A stretch of 64,000 bases of DNA from Bacillus cereus ATCC 14579. GTDB lineage: Bacteria > Bacillota > Bacilli > Bacillales > Bacillaceae_G. Each line of letters starts with the position of its first letter. Position 1 is the stretch's first letter. A program made the translations under genes and the position numbers. The stretch covers positions 1,032,501 to 1,096,500 of the forward strand of contig NC_004722.1 of assembly GCF_000007825.1 (NCBI RefSeq), written 5' to 3'. This document shows, in pieces, positions 36,729-46,135 of this stretch. The notes under the pieces were generated by a model. That model did no database searches and was not told where the DNA came from. It saw only the letters and a program-made list of their open reading frames with translations.

Positions 36729-37238
36729 ATGATACGGTTAGTAAAAGAGACTGATGCAGAAGCAATTATGAATATTAGAAAAGAAATTATATTATCGGAA
36801 ACTACTACAAAATTTTTCATAGTATCCCCAAAGAAGTTACCGAATGATATGAATGCAGAAAGAGAAAAGATACGGAAAAGTAATGAGAAAGGTAATCTTT
36901 ATATCGTGTATGAAGTAGATGGGAAGGTAGTTGGCTTTTTACTTTTCAACCGATATGAACTAGAACGGTTACAACACGCAGGCACAATGGGAATGGGGAT
37001 TAAAGAGGCGTATTGTAATCAAGGCATCGGCACGAAATTAATTGAATTTCTTATTAGTTGGGCGAAAGGGCAGAAAGGTTTAGAGAAAATTTGTTTAGGT
37101 GTAGTTTCTGTTAATGATCGGGCAATTAAAGTGTACAAACGTATGGGCTTTGTAGAAGAAGGCAGACAACGAAAGCAAATTAAATATGAAGATGGATCAT
37201 ATGGAGATGACGTATTGATGGGGTTTTATATTGAATAA
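36729..37238 (+). CDS. GNAT family N-acetyltransferase
   Basis: 169 residues. The GNAT fold is complete: N-terminal IRLVKETDAEAIMNIRKEI, the acetyl-CoA binding loop with CNQGIGTKLIEFLI (R/Q-x-x-G-x-G/A type), and the C-terminal VSVNDRAIKVYKRMGFVEEGRQRK. RBS GAGGTGATTC precedes ATG. Substrate unknown; it stands alone between unrelated genes. Confidence 0.88.
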   Translation: MIRLVKETDAEAIMNIRKEIILSETTTKFFIVSPKKLPNDMNAEREKIRKSNEKGNLYIVYEVDGKVVGFLLFNRYELERLQHAGTMGMGIKEAYCNQGIGTKLIEFLISWAKGQKGLEKICLGVVSVNDRAIKVYKRMGFVEEGRQRKQIKYEDGSYGDDVLMGFYIE

Positions 37239-37363
37239 AGGATATATGGTATTAAGAAAAGGAATGTACATAACGTAAATTTCTAAAAGCAGTATATTGC
37301 CCCTGCATTAACAGACTTTTACCTATGTATAATATTAATATAGTAAAATCATAACAACCGATA

Positions 37364-37412
37364 TTGCAGTTTCCAATAATATACTATATAATCAATTTAA
37401 GAAAACGTTTTC
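37364..37412 (+). promoter_or_regulatory. autoregulated promoter of the LacI-family gene
   Basis: -35 TTGCAG (37364-37369), 17-nt spacer, -10 TATAAT (37387-37392). The perfect palindrome GAAAACGTTTTC with central CG (37401-37412) lies at the predicted transcription start, the classical LacI/CcpA-family operator form. The regulator encoded immediately downstream probably represses itself. Confidence 0.8.
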
Positions 37413-37432
37413 ATGCAAAGGGGGAGAATTTC

Positions 37433-38446
37433 GTGTCGACTATAGAGGACGTGGCGAAATTAGCGGGGTTATCAAGGACAACGGTTTCTAGGGTGATTAA
37501 TAATCATCCATATGTTTCAGATGAGAAGAAAAAAAGGGTTCAATTAGCAATGAAGCATTTAGGCTTCGTTCCTAATTCTGCGGCGAGAAGGCTTCGTAAA
37601 CAAAAAACGGAAACAATTGCGGTGCTAGTTCCAAGGATTACAAATCCTTTCTTCAGTAGATTTATTGAAGCAATCGAGATTGCTGCTTCTGAACATAAAT
37701 ATAAACTGATTATTTGTCAAACAAGATATTTACCGGAAAAAGAGATGGAGTATTTACAATTATTATCTACGAAGCAAGTAGATGGGATTATTCTATGTTC
37801 ACTAGAAAATCCGTGGGAAGATGTAGAGCCATACTTACAGCACGGTCCAATCGTGTTGTGTAATGAATATATTGAGGAAGCAAATATTCCAACAGTGAAG
37901 TTTGATCATGCGCAAGGAGCATACATAGCTGCGAAGCATGTGTTAGATCAAGGATATCGTAATCTTATTTTTTGCCGTGGTAACGAAACCAAAGTCGTTA
38001 GCCAGCAGCGAAAAATGGGCTTTTTACGTGCAATAACTGAGAAGAGCCGCCAAGTAGAAGCGATTGACTTTCTTGAAAACGCTTTCTCTTGGGAGGATGG
38101 AAAACGAATATTCCATGAAGTATTAAAGGACAAAAAAAATCCTACCGCGATTTTGGCAGGAGGCGATGAGGTAGCAGCTGGAATTATCTCAGAGGCGAAA
38201 CGCCATAACTGGAGCATTCCAGATGATCTCGCTGTTATCGGTTTTGATAATCAAATATTATCGCAGATTACAGAACCAGGTATTACGACTATTGAACAGC
38301 CAATTGATGAAATGGCCCGAAAAGTTGTCGACCTGATGATGGATAAAATCCATACGAAAAATTATCGAAAAAAAGAATTGTATGAGTTTGAACTGGAGCT
38401 CTTGGTGAAAGGTTCAACGATGAAGGATAAGATGTTATTAGCCTAG
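37433..38446 (+). CDS. LacI family transcriptional regulator
   Basis: 337 residues from GTG 37433 (GGGGGAG upstream); the longer frame to 37364 runs over the promoter. The HTH is TIEDVAKLAGLSRTTVSRVINN, with the hinge helix NSAARRLR near residue 50-57, then a periplasmic-binding-protein-like effector domain (PRITNPFFSRFIEAIE...). The effector is not evident and no sugar genes are adjacent. The stop codon lies in a terminator hairpin. Confidence 0.88.
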   Translation: MSTIEDVAKLAGLSRTTVSRVINNHPYVSDEKKKRVQLAMKHLGFVPNSAARRLRKQKTETIAVLVPRITNPFFSRFIEAIEIAASEHKYKLIICQTRYLPEKEMEYLQLLSTKQVDGIILCSLENPWEDVEPYLQHGPIVLCNEYIEEANIPTVKFDHAQGAYIAAKHVLDQGYRNLIFCRGNETKVVSQQRKMGFLRAITEKSRQVEAIDFLENAFSWEDGKRIFHEVLKDKKNPTAILAGGDEVAAGIISEAKRHNWSIPDDLAVIGFDNQILSQITEPGITTIEQPIDEMARKVVDLMMDKIHTKNYRKKELYEFELELLVKGSTMKDKMLLA

Positions 38447-38472
38447 TAGACTATGTCTGCTAGGTTTTTTTC
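38442..38472 (+). terminator. intrinsic terminator overlapping the LacI-type stop
   Basis: CCTAGTAGAC pairs with GTCTGCTAGG (G-U included), followed by seven Ts. Confidence 0.88.
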
Positions 38473-38485
38473 TGTTCACAAACTA

Positions 38486-38614
38486 CTATTCTTCGTGAAC
38501 GCAATCATCACATTTGTTATGGTATGCTTCGTGCTGCTCATCAATTTCTTTCCCGCAGTGCGCACAAGTTTTCGTCGGTAAATTTCTGAAAAACTCCATT
38601 GGTTGATCGATCAT
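38486..38614 (-). CDS. yhfH: YhfH-like small zinc-ribbon protein
   Basis: 42 residues from ATG 38614 (GGAGGG upstream). Sequence MEFFRNLPTKTCAHCGKEIDEQ with a second CDDC gives two CxxC knuckles, as in B. subtilis YhfH, which also lies beside yhfI and lplJ. Probably structural zinc binding; role unknown. It is divergent from yhfI. Confidence 0.8.
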   Translation of the reverse strand: MIDQPMEFFRNLPTKTCAHCGKEIDEQHEAYHNKCDDCVHEE

Positions 38615-38823
38615 GTCAATCCCTCCATTTCCATTTCCATTTCTTACTATCATTGTATTAGTACAAAAAATAAAAGTCAACAACTGTTTTATAACAAAAT
38701 TGAAAATTAATGAAAAAGTTTAGGAAATGGATTATAGTTAACAATGTAGGATGTAAGTAAAAAACTTTCTCAAGTACGGAGAAAAACTGCATTCCTACTC
38801 GGTTTTAGAAAGGATGGATACAT

Positions 38824-39558
38824 ATGAAAATGACTGTTGTCGGCTTTTGGGGCGGCTTTCCAGAAGCGGGAGAAGCAACGTCGGGGTATTTGTTTGAACA
38901 CGATGGTTTTCGTTTACTTGTAGACTGTGGTAGTGGTGTACTAGCACAGCTTCAAAAATATATAACACCATCTGATATAGATGCAGTTGTACTATCGCAC
39001 TATCATCACGATCATGTTGCAGATATTGGGGTATTGCAATATGCGAGATTAATTACGAGCGCGACAACAAGGCAACTACCAGAACTACCAATATACGGTC
39101 ATACGTTTGATGAGAATGGTTTCCATTCTTTAACACATGAACCGCATACGAAAGGAATCGCGTACAATCCAGAAGAAACACTTCAAATTGGACCGTTCTC
39201 GATTTCATTCTTAAAAACTGTTCATCCTGTTACATGCTTTGCGATGCGCATTACAGCAGGTAGTGATATCGTAGTATACAGCGCTGATTCCAGTTATATT
39301 CCTGAGTTTATTCCATTCACGAAAGATGCTGATCTTTTCATTTGTGAGTGTAATATGTATGCACATCAAGAGGCTGCAAAAGCAGGGCATATGAATAGTA
39401 CAGAAGTAGCAAGTATTGCAAAAGATGCGAATGTAAAAGAACTTTTATTAACGCACTTACCGCATACAGGCAACCCATCTGATTTAGTAACAGAAGCAAA
39501 ACAAATTTTCAGTGGCCATATTACGCTAGCGCATAGTGGCTACGTATGGAACTCATGA
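38824..39558 (+). CDS. yhfI: YhfI-like metallo-beta-lactamase-fold hydrolase
   Basis: 244 residues. HYHHDH (SHYHHDHVADIG, near residue 59-64) is the zinc motif; further ligands His137 (VHP), Asp (SADSSYIP) and His (THLPHTG) fit the RNase Z-like MBL group. It starts the lplJ operon, stopping 9 bases before lplJ. Substrate unknown, perhaps a nucleotide or thioester. Confidence 0.9.
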   Translation: MKMTVVGFWGGFPEAGEATSGYLFEHDGFRLLVDCGSGVLAQLQKYITPSDIDAVVLSHYHHDHVADIGVLQYARLITSATTRQLPELPIYGHTFDENGFHSLTHEPHTKGIAYNPEETLQIGPFSISFLKTVHPVTCFAMRITAGSDIVVYSADSSYIPEFIPFTKDADLFICECNMYAHQEAAKAGHMNSTEVASIAKDANVKELLLTHLPHTGNPSDLVTEAKQIFSGHITLAHSGYVWNS

Positions 39559-39567
39559 GGTGATACG

Positions 39568-40557
39568 ATGTTATTTATTGATAATAAAGGAATTACAGAC
39601 CCTAGAATAAACTTAGCGATTGAAGAATATTGTGTGAAGAATTTAGATATTAACGAAACATATTTACTGTTTTACATTAATGAGCCTTCGATTATCATTG
39701 GTAAAAACCAAAACACAGTAGAAGAAATTAATGCAGATTACGTAAAAGAAAAAGGTATTCATGTCGTTCGTCGTCTATCAGGCGGAGGCGCAGTATATCA
39801 TGATTTAGGAAACTTAAACTTCAGCTTTATTACGAAAGATGATGGAGACAGTTTCAGCAACTTCAAAAAATTCACAGAGCCTGTAACGAAAGCGCTTAGT
39901 AAATTAGGCGTAAATGCAGAACTAAGTGGTCGTAACGACATTTTAGCTGAAGGTAGAAAAATTTCAGGTAATGCGCAGTTCTCAACGAAAGGTCGTATGT
40001 TCAGTCACGGTACGTTACTATTTGACTCTGAAATCGATCACGTCGTATCAGCGTTAAAAGTAAAAATGGATAAAATCCAATCAAAAGGTATTAAATCAAT
40101 CCGTAGCCGCGTTGCGAACATTACAGAGTTCCTAAACGAAGAAATGACGACAGAGGAGTTTAGACAACTTCTTCTAGAAACAATTTTCGAAGGAGAAACA
40201 GAAATCCCAACGTATGAATTAACAGAAAATGATTGGAAAGAGATCCACAAACTTTCTGAAGAACGTTACCAAAATTGGGATTGGAACTACGGAAAATCAC
40301 CGAAGTTCAACTTACAACATTCACACCGCTTCCCAGTTGGACAAGTTGATGTTCGTCTTGAAGTGAAAAAAGGAACAGTAACAGAATGTAAAATTTACGG
40401 CGACTTCTTCGGTTCACTAGATGTTCATGATATCGAAGAGCGTCTAACAGGCGTTCAGTTCGATAAAGATGCATTCACTGCAGCTTTAGAAGGCGTAGAT
40501 ATCGCACGCTACTTCGGTAACATTACAACAGAAGATTTCTTACATTTATTCTTCTAA
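39568..40557 (+). CDS. lplJ: lipoate-protein ligase
   Basis: 329 residues of the LplA type. VRRLSGGGAVYHDLGNLNFSFI is the lipoyl/adenylate-binding loop, SGRNDILAEGRKISGNAQ follows, and the C-terminal accessory domain contains DVRLEVKKGTVTECKIYGDFF. It activates free lipoate with ATP and attaches it to lipoyl domains (in Bacillus, GcvH and E2 subunits). RBS GAGGTGATACG lies between the yhfI stop and ATG. Confidence 0.93.
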   Translation: MLFIDNKGITDPRINLAIEEYCVKNLDINETYLLFYINEPSIIIGKNQNTVEEINADYVKEKGIHVVRRLSGGGAVYHDLGNLNFSFITKDDGDSFSNFKKFTEPVTKALSKLGVNAELSGRNDILAEGRKISGNAQFSTKGRMFSHGTLLFDSEIDHVVSALKVKMDKIQSKGIKSIRSRVANITEFLNEEMTTEEFRQLLLETIFEGETEIPTYELTENDWKEIHKLSEERYQNWDWNYGKSPKFNLQHSHRFPVGQVDVRLEVKKGTVTECKIYGDFFGSLDVHDIEERLTGVQFDKDAFTAALEGVDIARYFGNITTEDFLHLFF

Positions 40558-40565
40558 AAATGAGG

Positions 40566-40597
40566 GAGGCTGCCATAAAGGCAGCCTCTTTCTTTTT
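40566..40597 (+). terminator. intrinsic terminator after lplJ
   Basis: GAGGCTGCC / GGCAGCCTC stem, 5-nt loop, and TTTCTTTTT. Confidence 0.93.
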
Positions 40598-40696
40598 GTA
40601 GTTTTGTCGATATAATTCCATTTACCACAAAATGTATACTTACAGGACATCTGCCTCTTATAAAGGAATATATATATGAAAAGGAGGCGAATCGAA

Positions 40697-41125
40697 ATGA
40701 AAAGAGTAATGTACGTTATATTATTGCTCAGCTTCGTCATCGGAATGACAGCGTGTAACAGTGGATTGCCCTCAAGTCATACAATTTTGTCTATCGGAAA
40801 ACCGGCTGAGGATAATGTTATATATTTTACGCATACAGATAACAAACGAAAGATACATGATATACAAGACATGTTTCAAAATAAGAAGTGGAAAAGAAAT
40901 GAAACATTCAGCACTGTTAATAAAAAGCCAGATGTCGTCTTATCAATAGATGAAAACAACAAAGGGTTACCGACGTTATATGTTACGGTGTATTTTCATG
41001 AAGATGGAGCGGACGCTCTTAACTTGCACGGCGAGCATACGACGTTAAATAAAGAGGAACTTAATAAACTTAGAGAAAAGATGAATGCATATTATCCTAA
41101 AATGATTTCTGGTCTAGTTTCATAA
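40697..41125 (+). CDS. predicted lipoprotein, 142 aa, unknown
   Basis: Start ATG 40697 has AAAGGAGGCGA upstream. The N-terminus is a lipoprotein signal peptide with lipobox GMTAC (Cys about residue 20). The mature part is hydrophilic, with an HEDGADALNLHGEH segment. I recognise no family. It sits between lplJ and lcfB as a separate unit. Confidence 0.75.
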   Translation: MKRVMYVILLLSFVIGMTACNSGLPSSHTILSIGKPAEDNVIYFTHTDNKRKIHDIQDMFQNKKWKRNETFSTVNKKPDVVLSIDENNKGLPTLYVTVYFHEDGADALNLHGEHTTLNKEELNKLREKMNAYYPKMISGLVS

Positions 41126-41239
41126 ATTACTTGTAAATAAAATCCCCTTATTTTTCCAAAGTAAACTAAGAGAAGGTGAGCTGTCTATATGCAGTTAATA
41201 GAATATCACTTGCCACTTTAATTTTCTTTTAATATAATT

Positions 41240-41267
41240 AATTTAGAATTTTTAAATATTCTAAATT
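41240..41267. promoter_or_regulatory. 10-bp-arm inverted repeat before lcfB
   Basis: AATTTAGAAT (41240-41249) and ATTCTAAATT (41258-41267) are perfect inverted arms separated by 8 bases, 20 bases before the start codon. It lacks a T tract, so an operator (TetR-type fatty-acid regulator) is more likely than a terminator. No regulator gene is adjacent. Confidence 0.55.
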
Positions 41268-41286
41268 TTATAAAGGTGGGGTTTTT

Positions 41287-42819
41287 GTGAATCTCGTTCA
41301 ATCTTTGGCTGAAACGGCAAAAAAGAAGGGGGATAAACCGGCTTATATATTTATGGATCAGTCGGTCTCATATGACCAATTAAACAAAATGGTCACAAGG
41401 TTTTCTAGCAATTTAGCAGAAATGGGCATTGGAAAAGGGGACAATGTCGCATTAGTTGTTGGGAACTCACCACATTTTTTGGTCGGTTTATACGGAACAA
41501 TGAAAGCCGGAGCAACTGTTATTCCAGTTAATCCAATTTATACAGCAGACGAAATGCATTATATTTTACAAAATGGAGATGTAAAAACAATCATCGTACT
41601 CGACGTCCTTCTACCTGTTATACAATCTCTTACAACAAGACTTCCTTCATTAGAAAACATCATCATATGCGAAACCTCATCAGATTTTAACCATACAGAA
41701 ACCGAAAAAATGAAAACGTTTACTAGTTTTGTGGGGATTGGAGATACAACTTACGAAGGTCCTGAACTAGATGAAGAAGATGTAGCGGTTATCCTATACA
41801 CTTCGGGCACAACTGGAAAACCGAAAGGCGCTATGTTAACACATAAAAATTTATATAGTAATGCGAGCGATGTGGCTTCGTATTTACAATATACGGCTGA
41901 TGACCGCGTTGTTGCGGCACTGCCTATGTTCCATGTATTCTGTTTAACAGTTGCGGTAAATGCACCGATTGTGAACGGGGCAACGATTTTAATGTTACCG
42001 AAATTTAGTCCGAAAGAAGTATTCCGTATTTGTCGCACGTACGAACCAACGATCTTTGCTGGCGTACCGACGATGTACAATTATTTATATTTATTTGAAG
42101 AAGCAAGCGCAGAAGATGTGAAGACGCTTCGTCTTTGTATTTCCGGTGGCGCATCGATGCCTGTTGCTCTTCTACAAAACTTTGAAAAACGTTTTAACGT
42201 TATTGTTTCAGAAGGATACGGTTTATCAGAAGCATCACCAGTTACTTGTTTCAATCCGCTAGATCGTCCTCGTAAACCAGGGTCGATTGGCACAAATATT
42301 TGGCATGTAGAAAATAAAATTGTAAATGAACTTGGGGAAGAAGTACCTGTCGGCGCAGTCGGCGAATTAATCGTTCGCGGACCTAACGTTATGAAAGGAT
42401 ACTATAATGCACCAGAAGATACAGCTGCGACATTGAAAGACGGCTGGCTATATACAGGTGACTTGGCGAAAATGGATGAAGAAGGTTACTTCTATATCGT
42501 TGATCGTAAAAAAGATATCGTCTTAGTTGGCGGTTATAACGTATACCCTCGTGAAGTAGAAGAAGTATTATATACGCACGAATCAGTAGCGGAAGTTGTT
42601 GTAATCGGTGTTCCTGATGAAAACTTAGGAGAAGCAGTGCGAGCTTACGTCGTTCTGAAACAAACGAACGTAACAGAAGAAGAACTAATGCATTACTGTA
42701 CGTTACATTTAGCGAAATATAAAGTGCCGAAAAGCATTGAGTTTTTAATAGAATTACCGAAGAATACGACTGGTAAGTTGTTAAGAAGAGCATTGAGAGA
42801 GAAAGCGATGCAAGTGTAA
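41287..42819 (+). CDS. lcfB: long-chain-fatty-acid-CoA ligase
   Basis: 510 residues, ANL superfamily. P-loop-like YTSGTTGKPKGAMLTH (near residue 171), GYGLSEASPV, the TGDLAKMDEEGYFYIVDRKKDI hinge motif and the catalytic Lys in PKNTTGKLLRRAL are all present. It activates fatty acids to acyl-CoA at the membrane. The position after yhfI/lplJ matches B. subtilis yhfL/lcfB. GTG 41287 has AAAGGTGGGG. Confidence 0.9.
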   Translation: MNLVQSLAETAKKKGDKPAYIFMDQSVSYDQLNKMVTRFSSNLAEMGIGKGDNVALVVGNSPHFLVGLYGTMKAGATVIPVNPIYTADEMHYILQNGDVKTIIVLDVLLPVIQSLTTRLPSLENIIICETSSDFNHTETEKMKTFTSFVGIGDTTYEGPELDEEDVAVILYTSGTTGKPKGAMLTHKNLYSNASDVASYLQYTADDRVVAALPMFHVFCLTVAVNAPIVNGATILMLPKFSPKEVFRICRTYEPTIFAGVPTMYNYLYLFEEASAEDVKTLRLCISGGASMPVALLQNFEKRFNVIVSEGYGLSEASPVTCFNPLDRPRKPGSIGTNIWHVENKIVNELGEEVPVGAVGELIVRGPNVMKGYYNAPEDTAATLKDGWLYTGDLAKMDEEGYFYIVDRKKDIVLVGGYNVYPREVEEVLYTHESVAEVVVIGVPDENLGEAVRAYVVLKQTNVTEEELMHYCTLHLAKYKVPKSIEFLIELPKNTTGKLLRRALREKAMQV

Positions 42820-42861
42820 AAATGAGGCAACCATCTTTGAAGGTGGTTGCCTCATTTTTTT
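42818..42861 (+). terminator. intrinsic terminator of lcfB
   Basis: AATGAGGCAACCATC with GGTGGTTGCCTCATT (one G-U), then seven Ts. Confidence 0.93.
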
Positions 42862-42879
42862 GTGCATTGATTAAGCTGT

Positions 42880-43163
42880 GGTGCCATATATTTAAAGCTT
42901 CATATGACCAACAAGGAGGAGATATACATAGAACAGAAGGGATTAACGCTTACGGCGAGTGCAATATCTTATTTGTGAAATTATGGATGAACTCTGAAAA
43001 TGATAAGAACGGTAATTTTAATCAAAATGGAGTAATGAACCGTGAATCAATGGCTACGGTGTTAGTAAATGCATATAAATTAGAATGGAATGGAAATAGT
43101 AAGTTACCAAAAGAATTTGCTGATTTGAAAAATCATTGGGCTCGAAGTATGCCAATATTTTAG
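42880..43163 (+). pseudogene. S-layer-homology (SLH) domain remnant
   Basis: The frame has no credible start (an ATG-like start would lie in the lcfB terminator). The segment NQNGVMNRESMATVLVNAYKL followed by KEFADLKNHWA is a recognisable SLH repeat, as in Bacillus surface proteins such as Sap/EA1-type. After HWA the frame reads RSMPIF and stops, whereas a complete SLH protein would continue with YANIL-type sequence. Only about 80 residues survive, with neither signal peptide nor catalytic part. It is a decayed fragment of an S-layer-attached protein. Confidence 0.7.
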
Positions 43164-43189
43164 TTTAGTAAGAAAATCCAAATTCCAAG

Positions 43190-43218
43190 TTGACACATAT
43201 GAATTACAGAATTAAAAT
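43190..43218 (+). promoter_or_regulatory. promoter of the sulfate transport operon
   Basis: -35 TTGACA (43190-43195), 17-nt spacer, -10 TAAAAT (43213-43218). The predicted leader of about 110 nt contains the terminator-like hairpin at 43267-43304. Confidence 0.65.
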
Positions 43219-43266
43219 GAAAAGAAATCGAATACAATACATTAGAAGCTAATCAGATAAACTGAA

Positions 43267-43309
43267 GGCGCACAATGTTCACGTTTGTGAATATATTGTG
43301 TGCCTTTTT
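43267..43309 (+). terminator. terminator-like hairpin in the sulfate operon leader
   Basis: GGCGCACAATGTTCAC pairs with GTGAATATATTGTGTGCC (small bulges), followed by TTTTT. It lies between the promoter and the first gene, so it could be an attenuator; it could also terminate an older transcript of the SLH remnant. I see no riboswitch consensus before it. Confidence 0.6.
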
Positions 43310-43337
43310 CTATTGTATAAACTAAGGGGGCTTAACG

Positions 43338-44391
43338 ATGAAAAAGTGGGGTAAGACAGCGTTTATGAAAAGTACAGGTGTTTTATTATCAGCAGTTGTA
43401 CTTTTATCAGGGTGTGGTTCGGCAACATCCACTAGTAATTCTGAAGGAAGTGGAGATAAAAAAACAGTTGAGCTTTTAAATGTTTCTTATGATCCAACGA
43501 GGGAGTTATATCAAGATTTTAATAAAGATTTTGCGAAGTATTGGAAAGAGAAGCATGGGCAAACAGTAAATGTAAAACAATCACACGGGGGATCTGGAAG
43601 TCAAGCGCGCTCTGTTATTGATGGCTTAGAAGCAGACGTTGTTACACTAGCACTTGCTTATGATATTGATGCGATTAGTAAGAAAAAACAATTAGCAGAA
43701 GATTGGCAGAAGCGACTTGCGAATAATTCCACTCCATACACGTCAACAATTGTATTTCTTGTTCGAAAAGGAAACCCGAAAGGAATTAAAGACTGGGATG
43801 ATTTAACGAAAAAAGGTGTGTCTGTCATTACACCAAACCCAAAAACATCAGGCGGGCACGTTGGACTATTTAGCGGCGTGGGGATACGCACTGAAAAAAT
43901 ATAATAATAGTGAAGATAAGGCGAAAGAGTTTGTTAGCCAAATTTATAAAAACGTAGAAGTATTAGATTCAGGAGCGCGCGGAGCAACGACAACATTTGT
44001 TGAAAAAGGAATTGGTGACGTATTAATCGCATGGGAAAATGAAGCGTTATTATCTCAAAAAGAGCTTGGAAAAGATAAATTTGAAATTGTAACCCCTTCT
44101 ATTAGTGTACTTGCAGAACCACCAGTAGCGGTTGTAGATAAAGTCGTTGATAAAAAAGGAACGAAAAAAGTAGCAGAAGGGTATCTTGAATATTTGTACT
44201 CAGAAAAAGGACAGGAAATTGCGGCGAAAAACTTTTATCGTCCGCGCAATGAAAAAGTAGCAGAAAAATATGCATCCCAATTTCCGAAAGTTCAATTATT
44301 TACTGTAGATGAACTATTTGGTGGTTGGAAAAAAGCACAGGAAAAACACTTTAATGACGGCGGCGTATTCGATAAAATTTATCAAAAATAA
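43338..44391 (+). pseudogene. sulfate-binding lipoprotein gene, disrupted by two single-base deletions
   Basis: Frame 1 (43338-43904) encodes a lipoprotein signal (LSGC) and the N-terminal two-thirds of a CysP/Sbp-type sulfate-binding protein. The rest continues in another frame from about 43868 ([17 protein letters not shown]) to 44391. The expected join reads [15 protein letters not shown]; it is restored by adding one G to GGG at about 43853-43855 and one A near 43864. Both deletions are in short homopolymers. Either this strain's binding protein is inactive or the assembly has errors here; an intact gene of about 350 codons is expected. Confidence 0.85.
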
Positions 44392-44425
44392 TGCGTACTG
44401 CTAAAGGGGGATGAGGTGAAAGAGG

Positions 44426-45253
44426 ATGAGGAAGAAACGTGTTTTACCAAGGTTTGGATTATCGCTTGGATTTACAATGTTGTACATGAGTTTATTCATA
44501 CTTATACCACTTTCTATCGTATTTATTCAAACTTCACAGTTAGGTTGGAAGAAGTTCGCTGGGGTTATAACGAACGAGCGTGTGTTGCATTCCTATCAAG
44601 TTAGTTTTACAACTTCATTTGCAGCTGCTATTGTAAATGCCATTTTCGGTTTATTAATAGCTTGGGTGCTCGTACGCTACAAATTTCCAGGGAAACGACT
44701 ATTAGACGGACTCATTGATTTACCGTTTGCACTTCCGACAGCTGTAGCTGGTATTACACTTACAACGCTTTATGCGGAAAATGGATGGATTGGGAAAATA
44801 TTTAGTCTGTTTCACATAAAAGTAGCTTTTACACCACTCGGAATTATCGTTGCGCTTACTTTTATCGGTTTACCATTTGTCGTTCGAATGGTGCAACCAG
44901 TGCTGCAAAATATTGATAAAGAAGTAGAAGAGGCAGCTTCGAGTTTAGGTGCATCCCGCTTGCAAATATTTGTGAAAATCATTTTACCAGAGATCTTTCC
45001 CGCTCTTCTTGCAGGTTTTTCACTCGCATTTGCAAGAGCATTAGGAGAATACGGATCTGTCGTTTTCATCGCAGGTAATATGCCGATGAAAACAGAAATT
45101 GCGCCACTGATGATTATGACGAAACTAGAACAATATGATTATGCAGGGGCAACAGCTGTAGCGACCGTGATGCTTATTATTTCTCTCCTTTTCCTTCTTC
45201 TTATTAATATGATTCAAAGCTGGAGTAGAAGGCATGAACTAAAAAGTGAATAG
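44426..45253 (+). CDS. cysT: sulfate/thiosulfate ABC permease CysT
   Basis: 275 residues, six helices, with the BPD permease EAA loop (EVEEAASSLGASRLQIFVKIILPE) that contacts the ATPase. ATG 44426 follows GAGGTGA at about 44411-44417. Second gene of the sulfate operon; it ends 11 bases before cysW. Together with CysW it forms the heterodimeric channel. Confidence 0.92.
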   Translation: MRKKRVLPRFGLSLGFTMLYMSLFILIPLSIVFIQTSQLGWKKFAGVITNERVLHSYQVSFTTSFAAAIVNAIFGLLIAWVLVRYKFPGKRLLDGLIDLPFALPTAVAGITLTTLYAENGWIGKIFSLFHIKVAFTPLGIIVALTFIGLPFVVRMVQPVLQNIDKEVEEAASSLGASRLQIFVKIILPEIFPALLAGFSLAFARALGEYGSVVFIAGNMPMKTEIAPLMIMTKLEQYDYAGATAVATVMLIISLLFLLLINMIQSWSRRHELKSE

Positions 45254-45264
45254 GAGGAGAGAAA

Positions 45265-46122
45265 ATGGAACCAACATTATTAGAAAAGAAAATAGTAAAA
45301 AGCGTATCAGCTAAAAAAGAATCTAAGCTTGTACCAGGCATATTAATTACGATTACAGTTTTATTTTTATCTCTCTTTCTATTACTGCCACTCATAACTA
45401 TTTTTCTAAAAGCCTTTGAAAGAGGGATGGATGTATACATTGCCGCTATTACAGATCAAGAAGCATTTTCAGCAATTAGATTAACGCTTCTCGTTGCGTT
45501 AATCGTTGTGCCGCTTAATACGATATTTGGGGTAGCGGCCGCATGGCTTATTACAAAGTTTCAGTTTAAAGGAAAACAAGTATTACTCTCTCTTATTGAA
45601 CTGCCGTTTGCTGTGTCACCAGTTATCGCAGGATTAGTATTCGTTTTACTTTTCACACCGAGGGGTGCTCTTGGCGAATGGTTACTTGAACATGGAGTGA
45701 AACTCATTTTCTCTGTACCAGGCATTATTATCGCAACAATCTTTGTAACCTTCCCGTTCGTTGCACGTGAATTAATTCCCATTATGCAGGCGCAAGGGAA
45801 AAGTGAAGAAGAGGCAGCTTTATCACTTGGCGCAAGTGGCTGGAAAATGTTTTGGCGCGTTACGCTTCCAAATATAAAATGGGGTCTTTTGTACGGCATG
45901 ATTCTATGTAATGCCCGTGCTATCGGTGAGTTTGGAGCCGTTTCTGTCGTATCAGGTCACGTGCGCGGTATTACGAATACGATGCCGCTCCATATTGAAA
46001 TTTTGTACAATGAATATCAATTTTCAGCAGCATTTGCAGTAGCGACGTTAATGTCATTAATTGCAGTGTTTACACTCGCTATAAAAAACTGGATTGAATG
46101 GCGAATGGAAAAACGACAATAA
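45265..46122 (+). CDS. cysW: sulfate/thiosulfate ABC permease CysW
   Basis: 285 residues, six helices with EAA loop [37 protein letters not shown] precedes ATG 45265. Paralogous to CysT; the pair and CysA form one importer fed by the binding protein encoded at 43338-44391. Confidence 0.92.
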   Translation: MEPTLLEKKIVKSVSAKKESKLVPGILITITVLFLSLFLLLPLITIFLKAFERGMDVYIAAITDQEAFSAIRLTLLVALIVVPLNTIFGVAAAWLITKFQFKGKQVLLSLIELPFAVSPVIAGLVFVLLFTPRGALGEWLLEHGVKLIFSVPGIIIATIFVTFPFVARELIPIMQAQGKSEEEAALSLGASGWKMFWRVTLPNIKWGLLYGMILCNARAIGEFGAVSVVSGHVRGITNTMPLHIEILYNEYQFSAAFAVATLMSLIAVFTLAIKNWIEWRMEKRQ

Positions 46123-46135
46123 GAGGGGGATTACG

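Noticed and set aside
42822..42879. ORF start in front of the SLH fragment
   Set aside because: It lies in the lcfB terminator and has no ribosome binding site; only the SLH-like part is meaningful.
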